Assembly (NCBI GenBank): GCA_013140405.1
Contig: JABFSV010000019.1
Span: forward strand, 1 to 7,021
DNA: 7,021 nucleotides
Source: Methyloglobulus sp.
GTDB lineage: Bacteria; Pseudomonadota; Gammaproteobacteria; Methylococcales; Methylomonadaceae
Direction: 5' to 3'
Below the pieces are notes generated by a model that had not been told where the DNA came from, made no database searches, and saw only the letters and a list, made by a program, of their open reading frames with translations. This document shows positions 1-6,897 of this stretch, piece by piece. A program made the translations under genes and the position numbers. Numbering within the stretch: position 1 is the first letter of the stretch; each line of letters opens with the position of its first letter.

Positions 1-600
1 ATGGATGTCATCACCGGCAAGACCCGCCCCGATACCGGTTCGGTATTTTTTGGCCAGACGATTGATTTATTGAAGCTGGATGAACCCGATATTGCCAAAG
101 CGGGCATCGGCAGAAAATTCCAAAAGCCCACGGTGTTTGAAAAACTGAGCGTTTTTGAAAACCTGGAGCTCGCATTGGCTACCAATAAGGGCGTGTGGTC
201 GACCTTATTCGCCAAGCTAAACTCGGAGCAACAGGATCGTATCGCCCAAGTGATGCAAACCATCGGCTTGGCGGAACACAGGCAACAGCAAGCGGGTGCC
301 TTGTCGCATGGGCAGAAACAATGGCTGGAAATCGGCATGTTGCTAATGCAGGAGCCAAAAGTGATGCTGGTCGATGAGCCGGTGGCAGGTATGACTCACC
401 AAGAGATCGAACGGACCGCGGAATTGCTTTTGTCCTTGCAGGGCGAACGCTCGATTGTCGTGGTGGAACACGATATGGAGTTCGTCCGCTCCATCGCCAA
501 GCGGGTGACAGTGTTGCACGAAGGTTCGGTATTGACCGAGGGCACGATGGACGAAGTGCAAAACGATCCGCGGGTAATTCAGGTTTATTTGGGGGACTGA
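1..600 (+). CDS. urtD: Urea ABC transporter ATP-binding protein UrtD (5' partial)
   Basis: One of the two ATPase subunits of the UrtABCDE high-affinity urea importer, acting on the cytoplasmic face of the inner membrane. The 199 visible residues include the Q-loop (GRKFQKPTVF, Q41), the ABC signature LSHGQ at 101-105, Walker B VMLVDEP at 121-127 and the switch histidine H157 in VVVEHD. The ITGKTRPDTG stretch at residues 4-13 normally follows Walker A (GPNGAGKTT), which is absent. The ATG at position 1 is therefore an internal methionine and about 50 residues lie left of the window. LivG/BraF-type amino acid ATPases are close relatives, but the ITGKTRP stretch, the urtE partner and the urease genes favour UrtD. 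The stop codon overlaps the urtE start by one base (TGATG), implying translational coupling. No defect is seen in the visible part. Confidence 0.93.
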   Translation: MDVITGKTRPDTGSVFFGQTIDLLKLDEPDIAKAGIGRKFQKPTVFEKLSVFENLELALATNKGVWSTLFAKLNSEQQDRIAQVMQTIGLAEHRQQQAGALSHGQKQWLEIGMLLMQEPKVMLVDEPVAGMTHQEIERTAELLLSLQGERSIVVVEHDMEFVRSIAKRVTVLHEGSVLTEGTMDEVQNDPRVIQVYLGD

Positions 601-1382
601 TGCTGACAATTTCTGGCTTAAATCAATTTTACGGCGGCAGCCACACCTTATGGGATGTCGATTTGAAACTGCCTGCTGGTTCCAGCTTGTGCTTGATGGG
701 GCGCAATGGCGTTGGTAAAACCACTTTACTAAAGTGCATCATGGGCTTGATTCCGGTGCGGGACGGTAGCATTGCGATGTTAGATGAGCCAATAACCCTG
801 CTTAAGCCGGAGCGCCGTGCTGAATTGGGTATCGGTTATGTGCCGCAAGGCCGCGATATTTTTCCTTTGCTGACTGTGGAGGAAAATCTCAAGATTGGCC
901 TACGCGCTGCTAGCAAGCAGGGTATCAAAAAAATCCCAGAGCATATTTTCGACATCTTTCCGGTGCTGAAACAAATGTTGAACCGGCGCGGCGGCGACTT
1001 GTCTGGCGGCCAACAGCAGCAACTCGCCATTGGTCGGGCGCTGGTTATTAATCCTAAACTGCTGATTCTGGACGAACCGACCGAAGGTATCCAACCCAAT
1101 ATTGTCAGTGAAATAGGCGATGTCATCATCCGCCTCAATAAGGCGAGGGGAATCCCCACTCCCTTATTGAAAACAGGCGAAGCAGGACGGGATGAGGTAC
1201 GCGAAGGCATCATCAAAATCAAACAGGAACTGGGTGTGACCATTTTAATCGTCGAGCAAAAACTGCCTTTCGCCCGCAAGGTGGCCGACCAGTTTTTTAT
1301 CATGGATCGTGGGCGCGGCGTGGCGGCCGGAGCAATGGCGGATTTGAACGAAAGTATGGTTAAACAATATTTGACGGTGTAG
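600..1382 (+). CDS. urtE: Urea ABC transporter ATP-binding protein UrtE with an unusual 28-residue extension
   Basis: Second ATPase of the urea importer, pairing with UrtD in the cytoplasm. Motifs in order: Walker A GRNGVGKTT (34-42), Q-loop YVPQGRDIF (Q83), signature LSGGQ (134-138), Walker B LLILDEP (154-160, catalytic E159), D-loop region EGIQPN, and VEQ (218-220). VEQ replaces the usual switch His, as is normal in the LivF/UrtE branch. The C-terminal LNESMVKQYLTV is a typical UrtE ending. The protein has 260 residues, whereas family members are usually about 230. The excess lies between the D-loop helix and VEQ, at about residues 176-203. Taking out 28 codons there restores a normal-looking join (IGDV then IIKIKQELGVT). 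The added stretch keeps frame and has no stop, so the gene may still be functional. The ATG at 600 is preceded by GGGGGA at 591-596. Identity is confident; the effect of the extension on activity is unknown. Confidence 0.93.
   Translation: MLTISGLNQFYGGSHTLWDVDLKLPAGSSLCLMGRNGVGKTTLLKCIMGLIPVRDGSIAMLDEPITLLKPERRAELGIGYVPQGRDIFPLLTVEENLKIGLRAASKQGIKKIPEHIFDIFPVLKQMLNRRGGDLSGGQQQQLAIGRALVINPKLLILDEPTEGIQPNIVSEIGDVIIRLNKARGIPTPLLKTGEAGRDEVREGIIKIKQELGVTILIVEQKLPFARKVADQFFIMDRGRGVAAGAMADLNESMVKQYLTV
1119..1214 (+). repeat. Direct repeats bounding an 84-nt in-frame extension in urtE
   Basis: GATGTCATCATC at 1119-1130 recurs as GAAGGCATCATC at 1203-1214, with 10 of 12 bases matching and an exact 7-base core CATCATC at 1124-1130 and 1208-1214. 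The offset is exactly 84 nt, or 28 codons. This equals the excess length of this UrtE over the usual family size. The pattern fits either a small insertion with a target duplication or an imperfect internal duplication, since the peptides GDVIIRLNK and EGIIKIKQ are also loosely similar. Which of these happened cannot be decided from one sequence. Confidence 0.6.
1131..1179 (+). repeat. Imperfect palindrome (hairpin) inside the urtE extension
   Basis: The nine bases TCAATAAGG at 1135-1143 are the exact reverse complement of CCTTATTGA at 1162-1170. Inside this stem, GAG (1145-1147) pairs with CTC (1159-1161) and GGG (1148-1150) with CCC (1155-1157). Only single-base bulges at 1144 and 1158 interrupt it, leaving the loop AATC. 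Outside, CGCC (1131-1134) can pair with GGCG (1176-1179) across a 5-nt bulge. The structure begins immediately after the first CATCATC repeat. It is too ordered to be expected from coding sequence and resembles small palindromic insertion elements. There is no U-tract after it, so it does not look like an intrinsic terminator. Confidence 0.6.
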
Positions 1383-1390
1383 GTAAATCT

Positions 1391-1972
1391 ATGAAAACAA
1401 GCTTGCAAGTTATCTCGACGTTGCTATTGGCAACTTGTTTGTTCCCTGTGTATGCACACACTGGGGTTGAAGTTACAAACGGCTTTTATACCGGCTTTGT
1501 CCATCCCTGGTCGGGCGTGGATCATATGTTGGTAATGTTCTTAGTGGGTTTGTACGCGGCAGCGTTAAAAGACCGCTCAGCAATTTTGTTGCCCTTCAGT
1601 TTTGTTGTGTTCATGATGGTGGGTGCAGCATCAGCTCACTTTGGCCTAAGCCTGCCTGCTGTTGAAAAAGCCATTGTGGTTTCTTTGTTGTTCATGGGTG
1701 CATTACTTGCTTTTAAACCACCTATGTATCGGTTAGTTACTCTTGTTCTGGTGTCTTATTTTGCCATGTGTCATGGCTATGCCCATGCCCATGCTATCGA
1801 AATTAGTCCTGGCGACGAACAATTCTATTTAATCGGTTTCGTTTTATCCACAGGGTTACTGCATGGTTTAGGTTTGTTCGCTGGACGGTTGGGGCAAAAG
1901 CATTTGATCTGTTTAAGGATGCTAACAGCAGTGTTTAGCATCTTTGTGGCAACCTTGGCCTTGGTTTACTAA
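1391..1972 (+). CDS. hupE: HupE/UreJ family nickel permease
   Basis: Predicted inner-membrane permease that brings Ni2+ into the cytoplasm for urease (or hydrogenase) metallation. The 193 residues start with a signal-like segment (1-22) ending VYA, so the mature protein would begin with His23. Family motifs are HPWSGVDHMLVM at 38-49, CHGYAHAHAIE at 127-137 and LLHGLG at 156-161. These His- and Asp-rich sites lie in or beside hydrophobic helices and are the likely metal-binding positions. About five to six further membrane segments fill the rest. The ATG lies 8 nt after the urtE stop, with AGGTAA at 1381-1386 as a modest ribosome site. Only 2 nt separate its stop from ureD, so it belongs to the urease transcription unit; in that setting the name ureJ is equally apt. 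The gene looks richer in A and T than its neighbours, partly because of Phe and Leu codons. Family assignment is firm; nickel specificity is inferred from motifs and neighbours. Confidence 0.9.
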   Translation: MKTSLQVISTLLLATCLFPVYAHTGVEVTNGFYTGFVHPWSGVDHMLVMFLVGLYAAALKDRSAILLPFSFVVFMMVGAASAHFGLSLPAVEKAIVVSLLFMGALLAFKPPMYRLVTLVLVSYFAMCHGYAHAHAIEISPGDEQFYLIGFVLSTGLLHGLGLFAGRLGQKHLICLRMLTAVFSIFVATLALVY

Positions 1973-1974
1973 TT

Positions 1975-2811
1975 ATGTTACCTAATGCTTATGTCCAATC
2001 TGCACAAACTGATGGCTGGGAAGCGGCCTTAAATTTACGATTTGCTAACCGTTTCAATAAGACCTTATTAGTCCAGAGAAACCATATTGGGCCGTTAACG
2101 GTTCAACGCCCGTTTTATCCCGAGGGCGATGTCTGTCACGTTTACCTGTTGCACCCGCCCGGCGGGATTGTCGGCGGTGATAATTTGACCATAGGCATTA
2201 ATGCCGAAATCGGCAGCCATGCCCTGATTACCACGCCAGCGGCAGGCAAGTTTTACCGGAGCGATGGTCTATGGGCAAGCCAGAAAGTGAATATCGATGT
2301 CGCTGATTACGCTGCTGTGGAATGGTTGCCGCAAGAAACGATTATCTATCAGGGGGCGCAGCTTAAATCCACGATTAACATCAATTTGGCGAAGAGTGCG
2401 CGATTTATCGGTTGGGAGATTTTGTCCTTGGGTCGCCCGGCCAGCGGCGAAGGCTTTGATTACGGCGAGATTGATTTGAACTGGCAAATCCATTGCGAAC
2501 AACGCCCCTTATTTCTGGAACGCTTACGCTTGGATGCAGAAGCCTTTGCTGCCCGCTGGGGACTGCAAGGCTTTTCGGCTTGCGGTACTTTTTTTGCCAA
2601 AACCGCCAATAAGCAAAGCTTGGCCGCTGTGCAAAACCTGATCGCAAATGAATCCTTCCGCGGCGTGACTTTGATCGACGATATTTTAATTTGCCGTGCC
2701 TTGGATGCGCGTAGCGACAGATTACGTGCGTTTTTCGAGCAAGTCTGGGCAACTATAAGGCCGGAAGTTGTGCAACGGCATAGCCGTATTCCCCGTATTT
2801 GGTTGACTTAA
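1975..2811 (+). CDS. ureD: Urease accessory protein UreD
   Basis: Cytoplasmic scaffold that binds apo-urease and, with UreF and UreG, forms the complex through which nickel reaches the active site. The protein is 278 residues, normal for the family. Recognisable segments are VQRPFYPEG (43-51), [16 protein letters not shown] (54-69), [12 protein letters not shown] (85-96), [13 protein letters not shown] (116-128) and the closing PRIWLT, where relatives usually end PRIWAT. The ATG follows the hupE stop by 2 nt and no Shine-Dalgarno sequence is visible upstream, so translation probably depends on ribosomes finishing hupE. The homologue is called UreH in some Gram-positive bacteria and Helicobacter. 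The frame is intact and no key block is missing. Confidence 0.95.
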   Translation: MLPNAYVQSAQTDGWEAALNLRFANRFNKTLLVQRNHIGPLTVQRPFYPEGDVCHVYLLHPPGGIVGGDNLTIGINAEIGSHALITTPAAGKFYRSDGLWASQKVNIDVADYAAVEWLPQETIIYQGAQLKSTININLAKSARFIGWEILSLGRPASGEGFDYGEIDLNWQIHCEQRPLFLERLRLDAEAFAARWGLQGFSACGTFFAKTANKQSLAAVQNLIANESFRGVTLIDDILICRALDARSDRLRAFFEQVWATIRPEVVQRHSRIPRIWLT

Positions 2812-2821
2812 CAATAACATC

Positions 2822-3124
2822 ATGCAATTAACACCTCGTGAAAAAGACAAACTGCTGATTTTTACCGCCGGGTTATTGGCTGAGCGGCGCAAGGCGAAAG
2901 GCTTGAAGTTGAATTACCCGGAATCCGTTGCCTACATTAGCGCCGCCATTCTGGAAGGTGCGCGGGAAGGAAAGACGGTTGCCGAACTGATGGAATTTGG
3001 CCGTACCTTGCTCAATCGTGATGATGTGATGGAAGGCATTGCCGAGATGCTGCCCGATGTGCAGGTAGAAGCGACCTTTCCTGATGGCAGCAAGCTAGTC
3101 ACCGTTCACAATCCGATAGAGTAG
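2822..3124 (+). CDS. ureA: Urease subunit gamma
   Basis: Smallest structural subunit of urease, which hydrolyses urea to ammonia and carbamate in the cytoplasm as a (UreABC)3 assembly. It is exactly 100 residues, the usual length for a free-standing gamma subunit. Diagnostic blocks are the N-terminal [12 protein letters not shown] (3-14), the basic [15 protein letters not shown] (20-34), the [20 protein letters not shown] stretch (70-89) and the C-terminal KLVTVHNPI. The separate gamma and beta genes distinguish this from the fused UreAB of Helicobacter. The ATG lies 10 nt after the ureD stop, without a clear ribosome-binding site. No anomalies are seen. Confidence 0.97.
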   Translation: MQLTPREKDKLLIFTAGLLAERRKAKGLKLNYPESVAYISAAILEGAREGKTVAELMEFGRTLLNRDDVMEGIAEMLPDVQVEATFPDGSKLVTVHNPIE

Positions 3125-3127
3125 GAG
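3123..3127 (+). promoter_or_regulatory. Ribosome-binding site of ureB
   Basis: AGGAG lies 6 nt before the ureB ATG and overlaps the ureA stop codon (TAG at 3122-3124). It supports the chosen ureB start and is the clearest Shine-Dalgarno sequence in this window. Confidence 0.8.
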
Positions 3128-3133
3128 CCGCAA

Positions 3134-3451
3134 ATGATTCCAGGAGAAATTATTCCCGCTGAAGGTGAGCTGGAACTCAACGTTGGCCGCGCCGTTATTA
3201 ACGTGCTTGTCGCCAACAGCGGCGACCGGCCAATCCAGGTCGGCTCGCACTATCATTTTTACGAAACCAATCCGGCGCTCATGTTTGAAAGGGAGCTAAC
3301 TAAAGGTTTCAGATTGGATATCCCGGCTGGCACTGCCGTCCGTTTTGAACCCGGCCAACACCGAGAAGTACAGTTGGTAGCGTATGCCGGATTGCGCCGG
3401 ATTTACGGGTTTCGTCAGGCGGTCATGGGTGCATTGGAGAATGAGGAATGA
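3134..3451 (+). CDS. ureB: Urease subunit beta
   Basis: Structural beta subunit of urease, packing against the alpha subunit in the trimer of heterotrimers. At 105 residues it is of normal length. The start [16 protein letters not shown] is the standard family opening. It is followed by [24 protein letters not shown] split across residues 26-50, the block [15 protein letters not shown] (61-75) and [15 protein letters not shown] near the end. The ATG has a good ribosome-binding site. The stop overlaps the ureC start in an ATGA arrangement, consistent with coupled, equal production of beta and alpha subunits. No unusual feature is present. Confidence 0.97.
   Translation: MIPGEIIPAEGELELNVGRAVINVLVANSGDRPIQVGSHYHFYETNPALMFERELTKGFRLDIPAGTAVRFEPGQHREVQLVAYAGLRRIYGFRQAVMGALENEE
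3436..3440 (+). promoter_or_regulatory. Ribosome-binding site of ureC
   Basis: GGAGA within the end of ureB sits 7 nt before the ureC ATG at 3448. A second purine run (GAGGA, 3443-3447) abuts the start. Together they support initiation at the ATGA overlap. Confidence 0.65.
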
Positions 3452-5151
3452 GCAAGATAAGCCGACAAGCCTATGTCGATATGTTTGGTCCGACTACCGG
3501 CGACAAAGTCCAGTTGGGCGACAGCGGCTTAATACTTGAGGTTGAAGCCGACCGGACCGTGTATGGCGACGAAGTGAAATTCGGCGGCGGCAAAGTTATC
3601 CGTGATGGTATGGGGCAAAGCCAGCTCGATTCCCTGACAGCTGTTGATTTGGTTATCACCAATGCCCTGATTGTCGATTATTGGGGCATCATCAAGGCCG
3701 ATGTCGGCATTAAAAATGGGCGTATTACGGGGATTGGCAAGGCAGGCAATCCGGATACACAGCAAGGTGTCGATATTATCATCGGCCCTGGAACGGAAAT
3801 TATTGCCGGTGAAGGCCAAATTTTAACGGCAGGCGGCATCGATGCCCACATTCATTTTATTTGCCCGCAGCAAATCGACGAAGCGCTGATGTCCGGTGTG
3901 ACCACCATGATAGGCGGCGGCACGGGGCCAGCAACCGGCACCAATGCGACGACTTGCACCCCTGGGCCGTGGAATATCCACATGATGTTGCAGGCATTGG
4001 ACGGCTTTCCCATGAATTTCGGCTTATTGGGCAAAGGCAATGCCAGCCTGCCGTCGGCACTGGAAGAACAGGTTTGCGCCGGGGCGATGGGTTTGAAACT
4101 GCATGAAGACTGGGGTACGACACCCGCTGCGATAGATTGTTGTTTATATGTCGCCGACCATTACGATGTGCAGGTTGCCATCCACACCGATACGCTCAAT
4201 GAATCCGGCTTTGTCGAAGATACTTTTGCGGCATTCAAGGGTCGAACTATCCATACCTACCATACCGAAGGCGCGGGCGGTGGTCATGCGCCTGATATTA
4301 TCAAGGCTTGCGGGGAAGCAAATGTGTTACCTTCATCCACCAATCCGACCCGGCCTTATACCATCAACACGGTCGACGAACATCTGGACATGTTGATGGT
4401 TTGCCATCATCTTGACCCAAGCATTCCTGAAGATGTGGCCTTTGCCGAATCACGCATCCGTCGCGAAACCATTGCCGCCGAAGATATATTGCACGACCTC
4501 GGCGCGTTTTCCATGATCTCGTCCGATTCGCAGGCGATGGGGCGGGTCGGTGAAGTGGTGATCCGCACCTGGCAAACTGCCCATAAAATGAAAGCCCAAC
4601 GTGGCTCGTTAAAAGAAGATTCGAGAAGTAACGATAATTTCCGCATCAAACGTTACATTGCCAAGTACACGATCAATCCGGCTATCAGCCACGGCATCGC
4701 GCATGAAGTAGGTTCGATTGAACTCGGCAAATTGGCGGATCTGGTGCTGTGGCATCCGGCATTTTTTGCTACTAAACCTAGTCTTATTTTAAAAGGCGGT
4801 TTTATCGCCGCTGCGCCGATGGGCGATCCGAATGCGTCGATCCCCACGCCACAACCCGTACATTACCGTCCCATGTTTGGTGGATTTGGCTCAGCCGCCT
4901 CGGCGACCTCCCTCTTCTTTTTACCGAAGGTGGCCGTCGAATACGATGTGGCGGCCAAGCTAAAACTTAAGAAACAGATCGGCGTGGTGTCCGGCACCCG
5001 CACCATTGGTAAAAAAGACTTAATCCATAATCATTACCAGCCTCATATTGAAGTCGATTCACAAACTTACGAGGTGCGTGCCGATGGCGAATTGCTCACC
5101 TGCGAACCGGCTACGGTTCTGCCCTTTGCCCAACGTTATTTTCTATTTTGA
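3448..5151 (+). CDS. ureC: Urease subunit alpha (catalytic)
   Basis: Catalytic subunit of nickel urease, an amidohydrolase-fold enzyme that carries the dinickel centre. It is 567 residues, the typical length, and its numbering coincides with the Klebsiella aerogenes enzyme. Nickel ligands H134 and H136 lie in IDAHIH, the carbamylated lysine K217 and H219 in GLKLHE, H246 in VAIHTD, H272 in [10 protein letters not shown], and D360 in [11 protein letters not shown]. The mobile flap Cys319 and catalytic His320 lie in [19 protein letters not shown]. All metal-binding and catalytic residues expected of an active enzyme are present, so it should be functional once metallated. The ATG overlaps the ureB stop by 4 nt. 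The C-terminus (PFAQRYFLF) matches the family ending in RYFLF, so the gene is complete. Confidence 0.98.
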   Translation: MSKISRQAYVDMFGPTTGDKVQLGDSGLILEVEADRTVYGDEVKFGGGKVIRDGMGQSQLDSLTAVDLVITNALIVDYWGIIKADVGIKNGRITGIGKAGNPDTQQGVDIIIGPGTEIIAGEGQILTAGGIDAHIHFICPQQIDEALMSGVTTMIGGGTGPATGTNATTCTPGPWNIHMMLQALDGFPMNFGLLGKGNASLPSALEEQVCAGAMGLKLHEDWGTTPAAIDCCLYVADHYDVQVAIHTDTLNESGFVEDTFAAFKGRTIHTYHTEGAGGGHAPDIIKACGEANVLPSSTNPTRPYTINTVDEHLDMLMVCHHLDPSIPEDVAFAESRIRRETIAAEDILHDLGAFSMISSDSQAMGRVGEVVIRTWQTAHKMKAQRGSLKEDSRSNDNFRIKRYIAKYTINPAISHGIAHEVGSIELGKLADLVLWHPAFFATKPSLILKGGFIAAAPMGDPNASIPTPQPVHYRPMFGGFGSAASATSLFFLPKVAVEYDVAAKLKLKKQIGVVSGTRTIGKKDLIHNHYQPHIEVDSQTYEVRADGELLTCEPATVLPFAQRYFLF

Positions 5152-5153
5152 TC

Positions 5154-5585
5154 ATGCTAAAATTAACCGAGCTTTCCCAAAGCACAACAGATACGGACGA
5201 TGTCGTTACCTTGCCTTTTGAGTATCGCCAGAAAAGCCGTTTGCTCAGCCAGACCGACAAGGGAGCAAAAATAGGGATATTTTTACCGCGCGGACAAACC
5301 TTGCAGCATGGTTATATTTTGACGGGGCAAGATGACTATCGCGTGAAGGTACAGGCAGCGGCAGAATCCCTGTCGGTTGTACGAACCGACGATGCCTTAT
5401 TATTCTCTCGTGCCTGTTACCACCTGGGTAATCGCCATATTCCTCTACAGATTTTGCCCGACGAACTGCGCTTTCAAACCGATCATGTTCTGGATCAGAT
5501 GCTGGTGGGCTTGGGATTAACGGTCAGCCATGAATCCCTGCCTTTTGAGCCGGAACAGGGCGCTTATCATAATCATGGTCACTGA
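5154..5585 (+). CDS. ureE: Urease accessory protein UreE (nickel metallochaperone)
   Basis: Dimeric cytoplasmic nickel carrier that passes Ni2+ to UreG. The chosen start, ATG at 5154, gives 143 residues beginning MLKLTEL and lies 2 nt after the ureC stop. A TTG at 5148 would add two residues but overlaps ureC and is less likely. The N-terminal domain includes PFEYRQKSR (21-29) and GIFLPRGQTLQHGYIL (41-56). The metal-binding domain has CYHLGNRHIPLQI (88-100) and DHVLDQMLVGLGL (110-122), where H111 is the conserved interface nickel ligand. The tail FEPEQGAYHNHGH carries only three His residues, unlike the long His-rich tails of Klebsiella-type UreE, so nickel storage capacity is probably low. 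The last 11 nt overlap ureF. Confidence 0.93.
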   Translation: MLKLTELSQSTTDTDDVVTLPFEYRQKSRLLSQTDKGAKIGIFLPRGQTLQHGYILTGQDDYRVKVQAAAESLSVVRTDDALLFSRACYHLGNRHIPLQILPDELRFQTDHVLDQMLVGLGLTVSHESLPFEPEQGAYHNHGH

Positions 5586-6249
5586 TCTTAAATTATTGCG
5601 CTTGCTGCAACTAGTCAGCCCCGGTTTGCCGATTGGGATGTACAGTTATTCACAGGGCATGGAAAGTGCGGTTGCAGACGGCTGGATTAGCAAAAGCGAA
5701 GAAACCCAAGAATGGTTGGCTGGCATCCTGAAAACCAGTTTTGCCCATATCGACCTACCCATTCTGGACAGGCTTTATTCGACCTGGGAAAACGGCGACC
5801 TTGATCAGGTGGCTTATTGGTGCCAGACCTTGATAGCTTATCGGGAAACCGGCGAATTGCGCCTGGAAGACCGGCATAGCGGGCAGGCGTTGGCGCGGCT
5901 GTTGTCTTCGCTGGGCTTTGCTGAGATGCAAAGCTGGAGCCGCCATCCCGAAGCGACGCTGGCAGGAATGTTCAGCTTTGTCGCCGTTCAATGGCAGATT
6001 CCCAAACAGCAGATGTTGATAGGTTATTGCTGGAGCTGGCTAGAAAACCAAGTGCTGTGCGCGGTCAAGCTGGTTCCGCTAGGACAGGTCGCTGGCCAGC
6101 AATTGCTGATAGCGCTAACTGAAACCATTCCTAGTTTGGTTGAGCAAGCCCTGCAAATTGAAGACAAAGACATCGGCGGCAGCGCCTTTAGTCTGGCCTT
6201 GGCCAGTAGCCGTCATGAAATGCAATATTCCCGCTTATTTCGTTCCTGA
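5575..6249 (+). CDS. ureF: Urease accessory protein UreF
   Basis: Helical protein that bridges UreD and UreG in the urease maturation complex and is thought to gate UreG GTPase activity. With the ATG at 5575 it has 224 residues. Family landmarks are LLRLLQLVSPGLPIGMYSYS (7-26), DLPILDRLYSTW (60-71), YRETGELRLEDR (89-100), YCWSWLENQVLCAVKLVPLG (151-170) and the ending SRHEMQYSRLFRS. An upstream in-frame ATG at 5530 would add 15 residues (MNPCLLSRNR...) that do not resemble the family and lie deep inside ureE, so it was not chosen. No strong ribosome-binding site is seen; the 11-nt overlap with ureE suggests coupled translation. The gene is complete. Confidence 0.93.
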   Translation: MVTDLKLLRLLQLVSPGLPIGMYSYSQGMESAVADGWISKSEETQEWLAGILKTSFAHIDLPILDRLYSTWENGDLDQVAYWCQTLIAYRETGELRLEDRHSGQALARLLSSLGFAEMQSWSRHPEATLAGMFSFVAVQWQIPKQQMLIGYCWSWLENQVLCAVKLVPLGQVAGQQLLIALTETIPSLVEQALQIEDKDIGGSAFSLALASSRHEMQYSRLFRS

Positions 6250-6258
6250 GAGTAAAAT

Positions 6259-6870
6259 ATGAATGATAAACCTATATTAAGAGTCGGCATCGGTGGCCCT
6301 GTCGGTTCCGGCAAAACTGCGCTAGTCGATGCGCTTTGCAAAGCGATGCGCGAGCAATTCGAAATCGGTGTGGTCACCAACGACATTTATACGCGCGAAG
6401 ACCAGCAATTCCTCATCCGCAGTCAGGCTCTGCCGGAAGAGCGCATCATGGGCGTGGAAACTGGCGGTTGCCCGCATACGGCTATACGTGAAGATGCCTC
6501 AATGAATCTGGCGGCTGTGGACGAGCTGAGCCAACGTTTTAACAACCTCGATTTCATCATGGTGGAAAGCGGCGGCGATAACCTCAGCGCTACCTTTAGC
6601 CCGGAACTCGCCGATCTGACAATCTACGTGATCGACGTCAGTGCTGGCGACAAGATCCCGCGCAAAGGCGGCCCAGGCATTACCCGCTCCGACTTGTTAG
6701 TCATCAATAAAATCGACTTGGCACCTTATGTCGGCGCATCGCTTGAGACGATGGAGCGCGATGCCAAACTTATGCGCGGCGAACGGCCATTTGTATTTTC
6801 CAATCTGAAAACAGGCAGTGGCTTAAAGGACATCACCGCCTTTATAGTTGAAAAGGGTATGTTGAATTAA
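6259..6870 (+). CDS. ureG: Urease accessory GTPase UreG
   Basis: SIMIBI-class GTPase that carries nickel from UreE to the UreD/UreF/urease complex and releases it on GTP hydrolysis. It is 203 residues, usual for bacterial UreG. Motifs are the P-loop GGPVGSGKT (12-20), the switch segment [15 protein letters not shown] (38-52), the invariant metal-binding Cys-Pro-His at 71-73 in [32 protein letters not shown] (103-119) and the guanine-specificity motif NKID (150-153). There is no His-rich N-terminal extension. The ATG lies 9 nt after the ureF stop with only a weak purine run upstream (GAGAG at 6248-6252). This is the last gene of the urease cluster. Relatives HypB and CooC have different metal motifs and are excluded. 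Confidence 0.97.
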   Translation: MNDKPILRVGIGGPVGSGKTALVDALCKAMREQFEIGVVTNDIYTREDQQFLIRSQALPEERIMGVETGGCPHTAIREDASMNLAAVDELSQRFNNLDFIMVESGGDNLSATFSPELADLTIYVIDVSAGDKIPRKGGPGITRSDLLVINKIDLAPYVGASLETMERDAKLMRGERPFVFSNLKTGSGLKDITAFIVEKGMLN

Positions 6871-6897
6871 ACTGAAAGCGTAGAATAAATTTAAAAA

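Noticed and set aside
1..3. ATG at position 1 as the start of urtD
   Set aside because: The Walker A motif that must precede ITGKTRP is missing, so the ATG is an internal Met and the gene begins outside the window.
1131..1179. Palindrome in urtE as an intrinsic terminator
   Set aside because: No T-run follows the stem and the structure lies within an open coding frame.
1258..1260. Gln in VEQ instead of the switch His in UrtE as a sign of a dead ATPase
   Set aside because: VEQ at this position is normal in LivF/UrtE-type ATPases, so it is not a defect.
836..1408. Long reverse-strand open frame of 190 codons opposite urtE
   Set aside because: It lies wholly opposite a well-supported gene, has a Ser/Arg/Pro-rich composition typical of an antisense shadow, and shows no recognisable motif.
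5148..5153. TTG at 5148 as the ureE start
   Set aside because: ATG at 5154, just after the ureC stop, gives the usual UreE N-terminus; the TTG adds only two residues and overlaps ureC.
5530..5574. ATG at 5530 as the ureF start
   Set aside because: The added 15 residues do not resemble UreF and would overlap ureE by 56 nt; the family-like sequence begins at the ATG at 5575.
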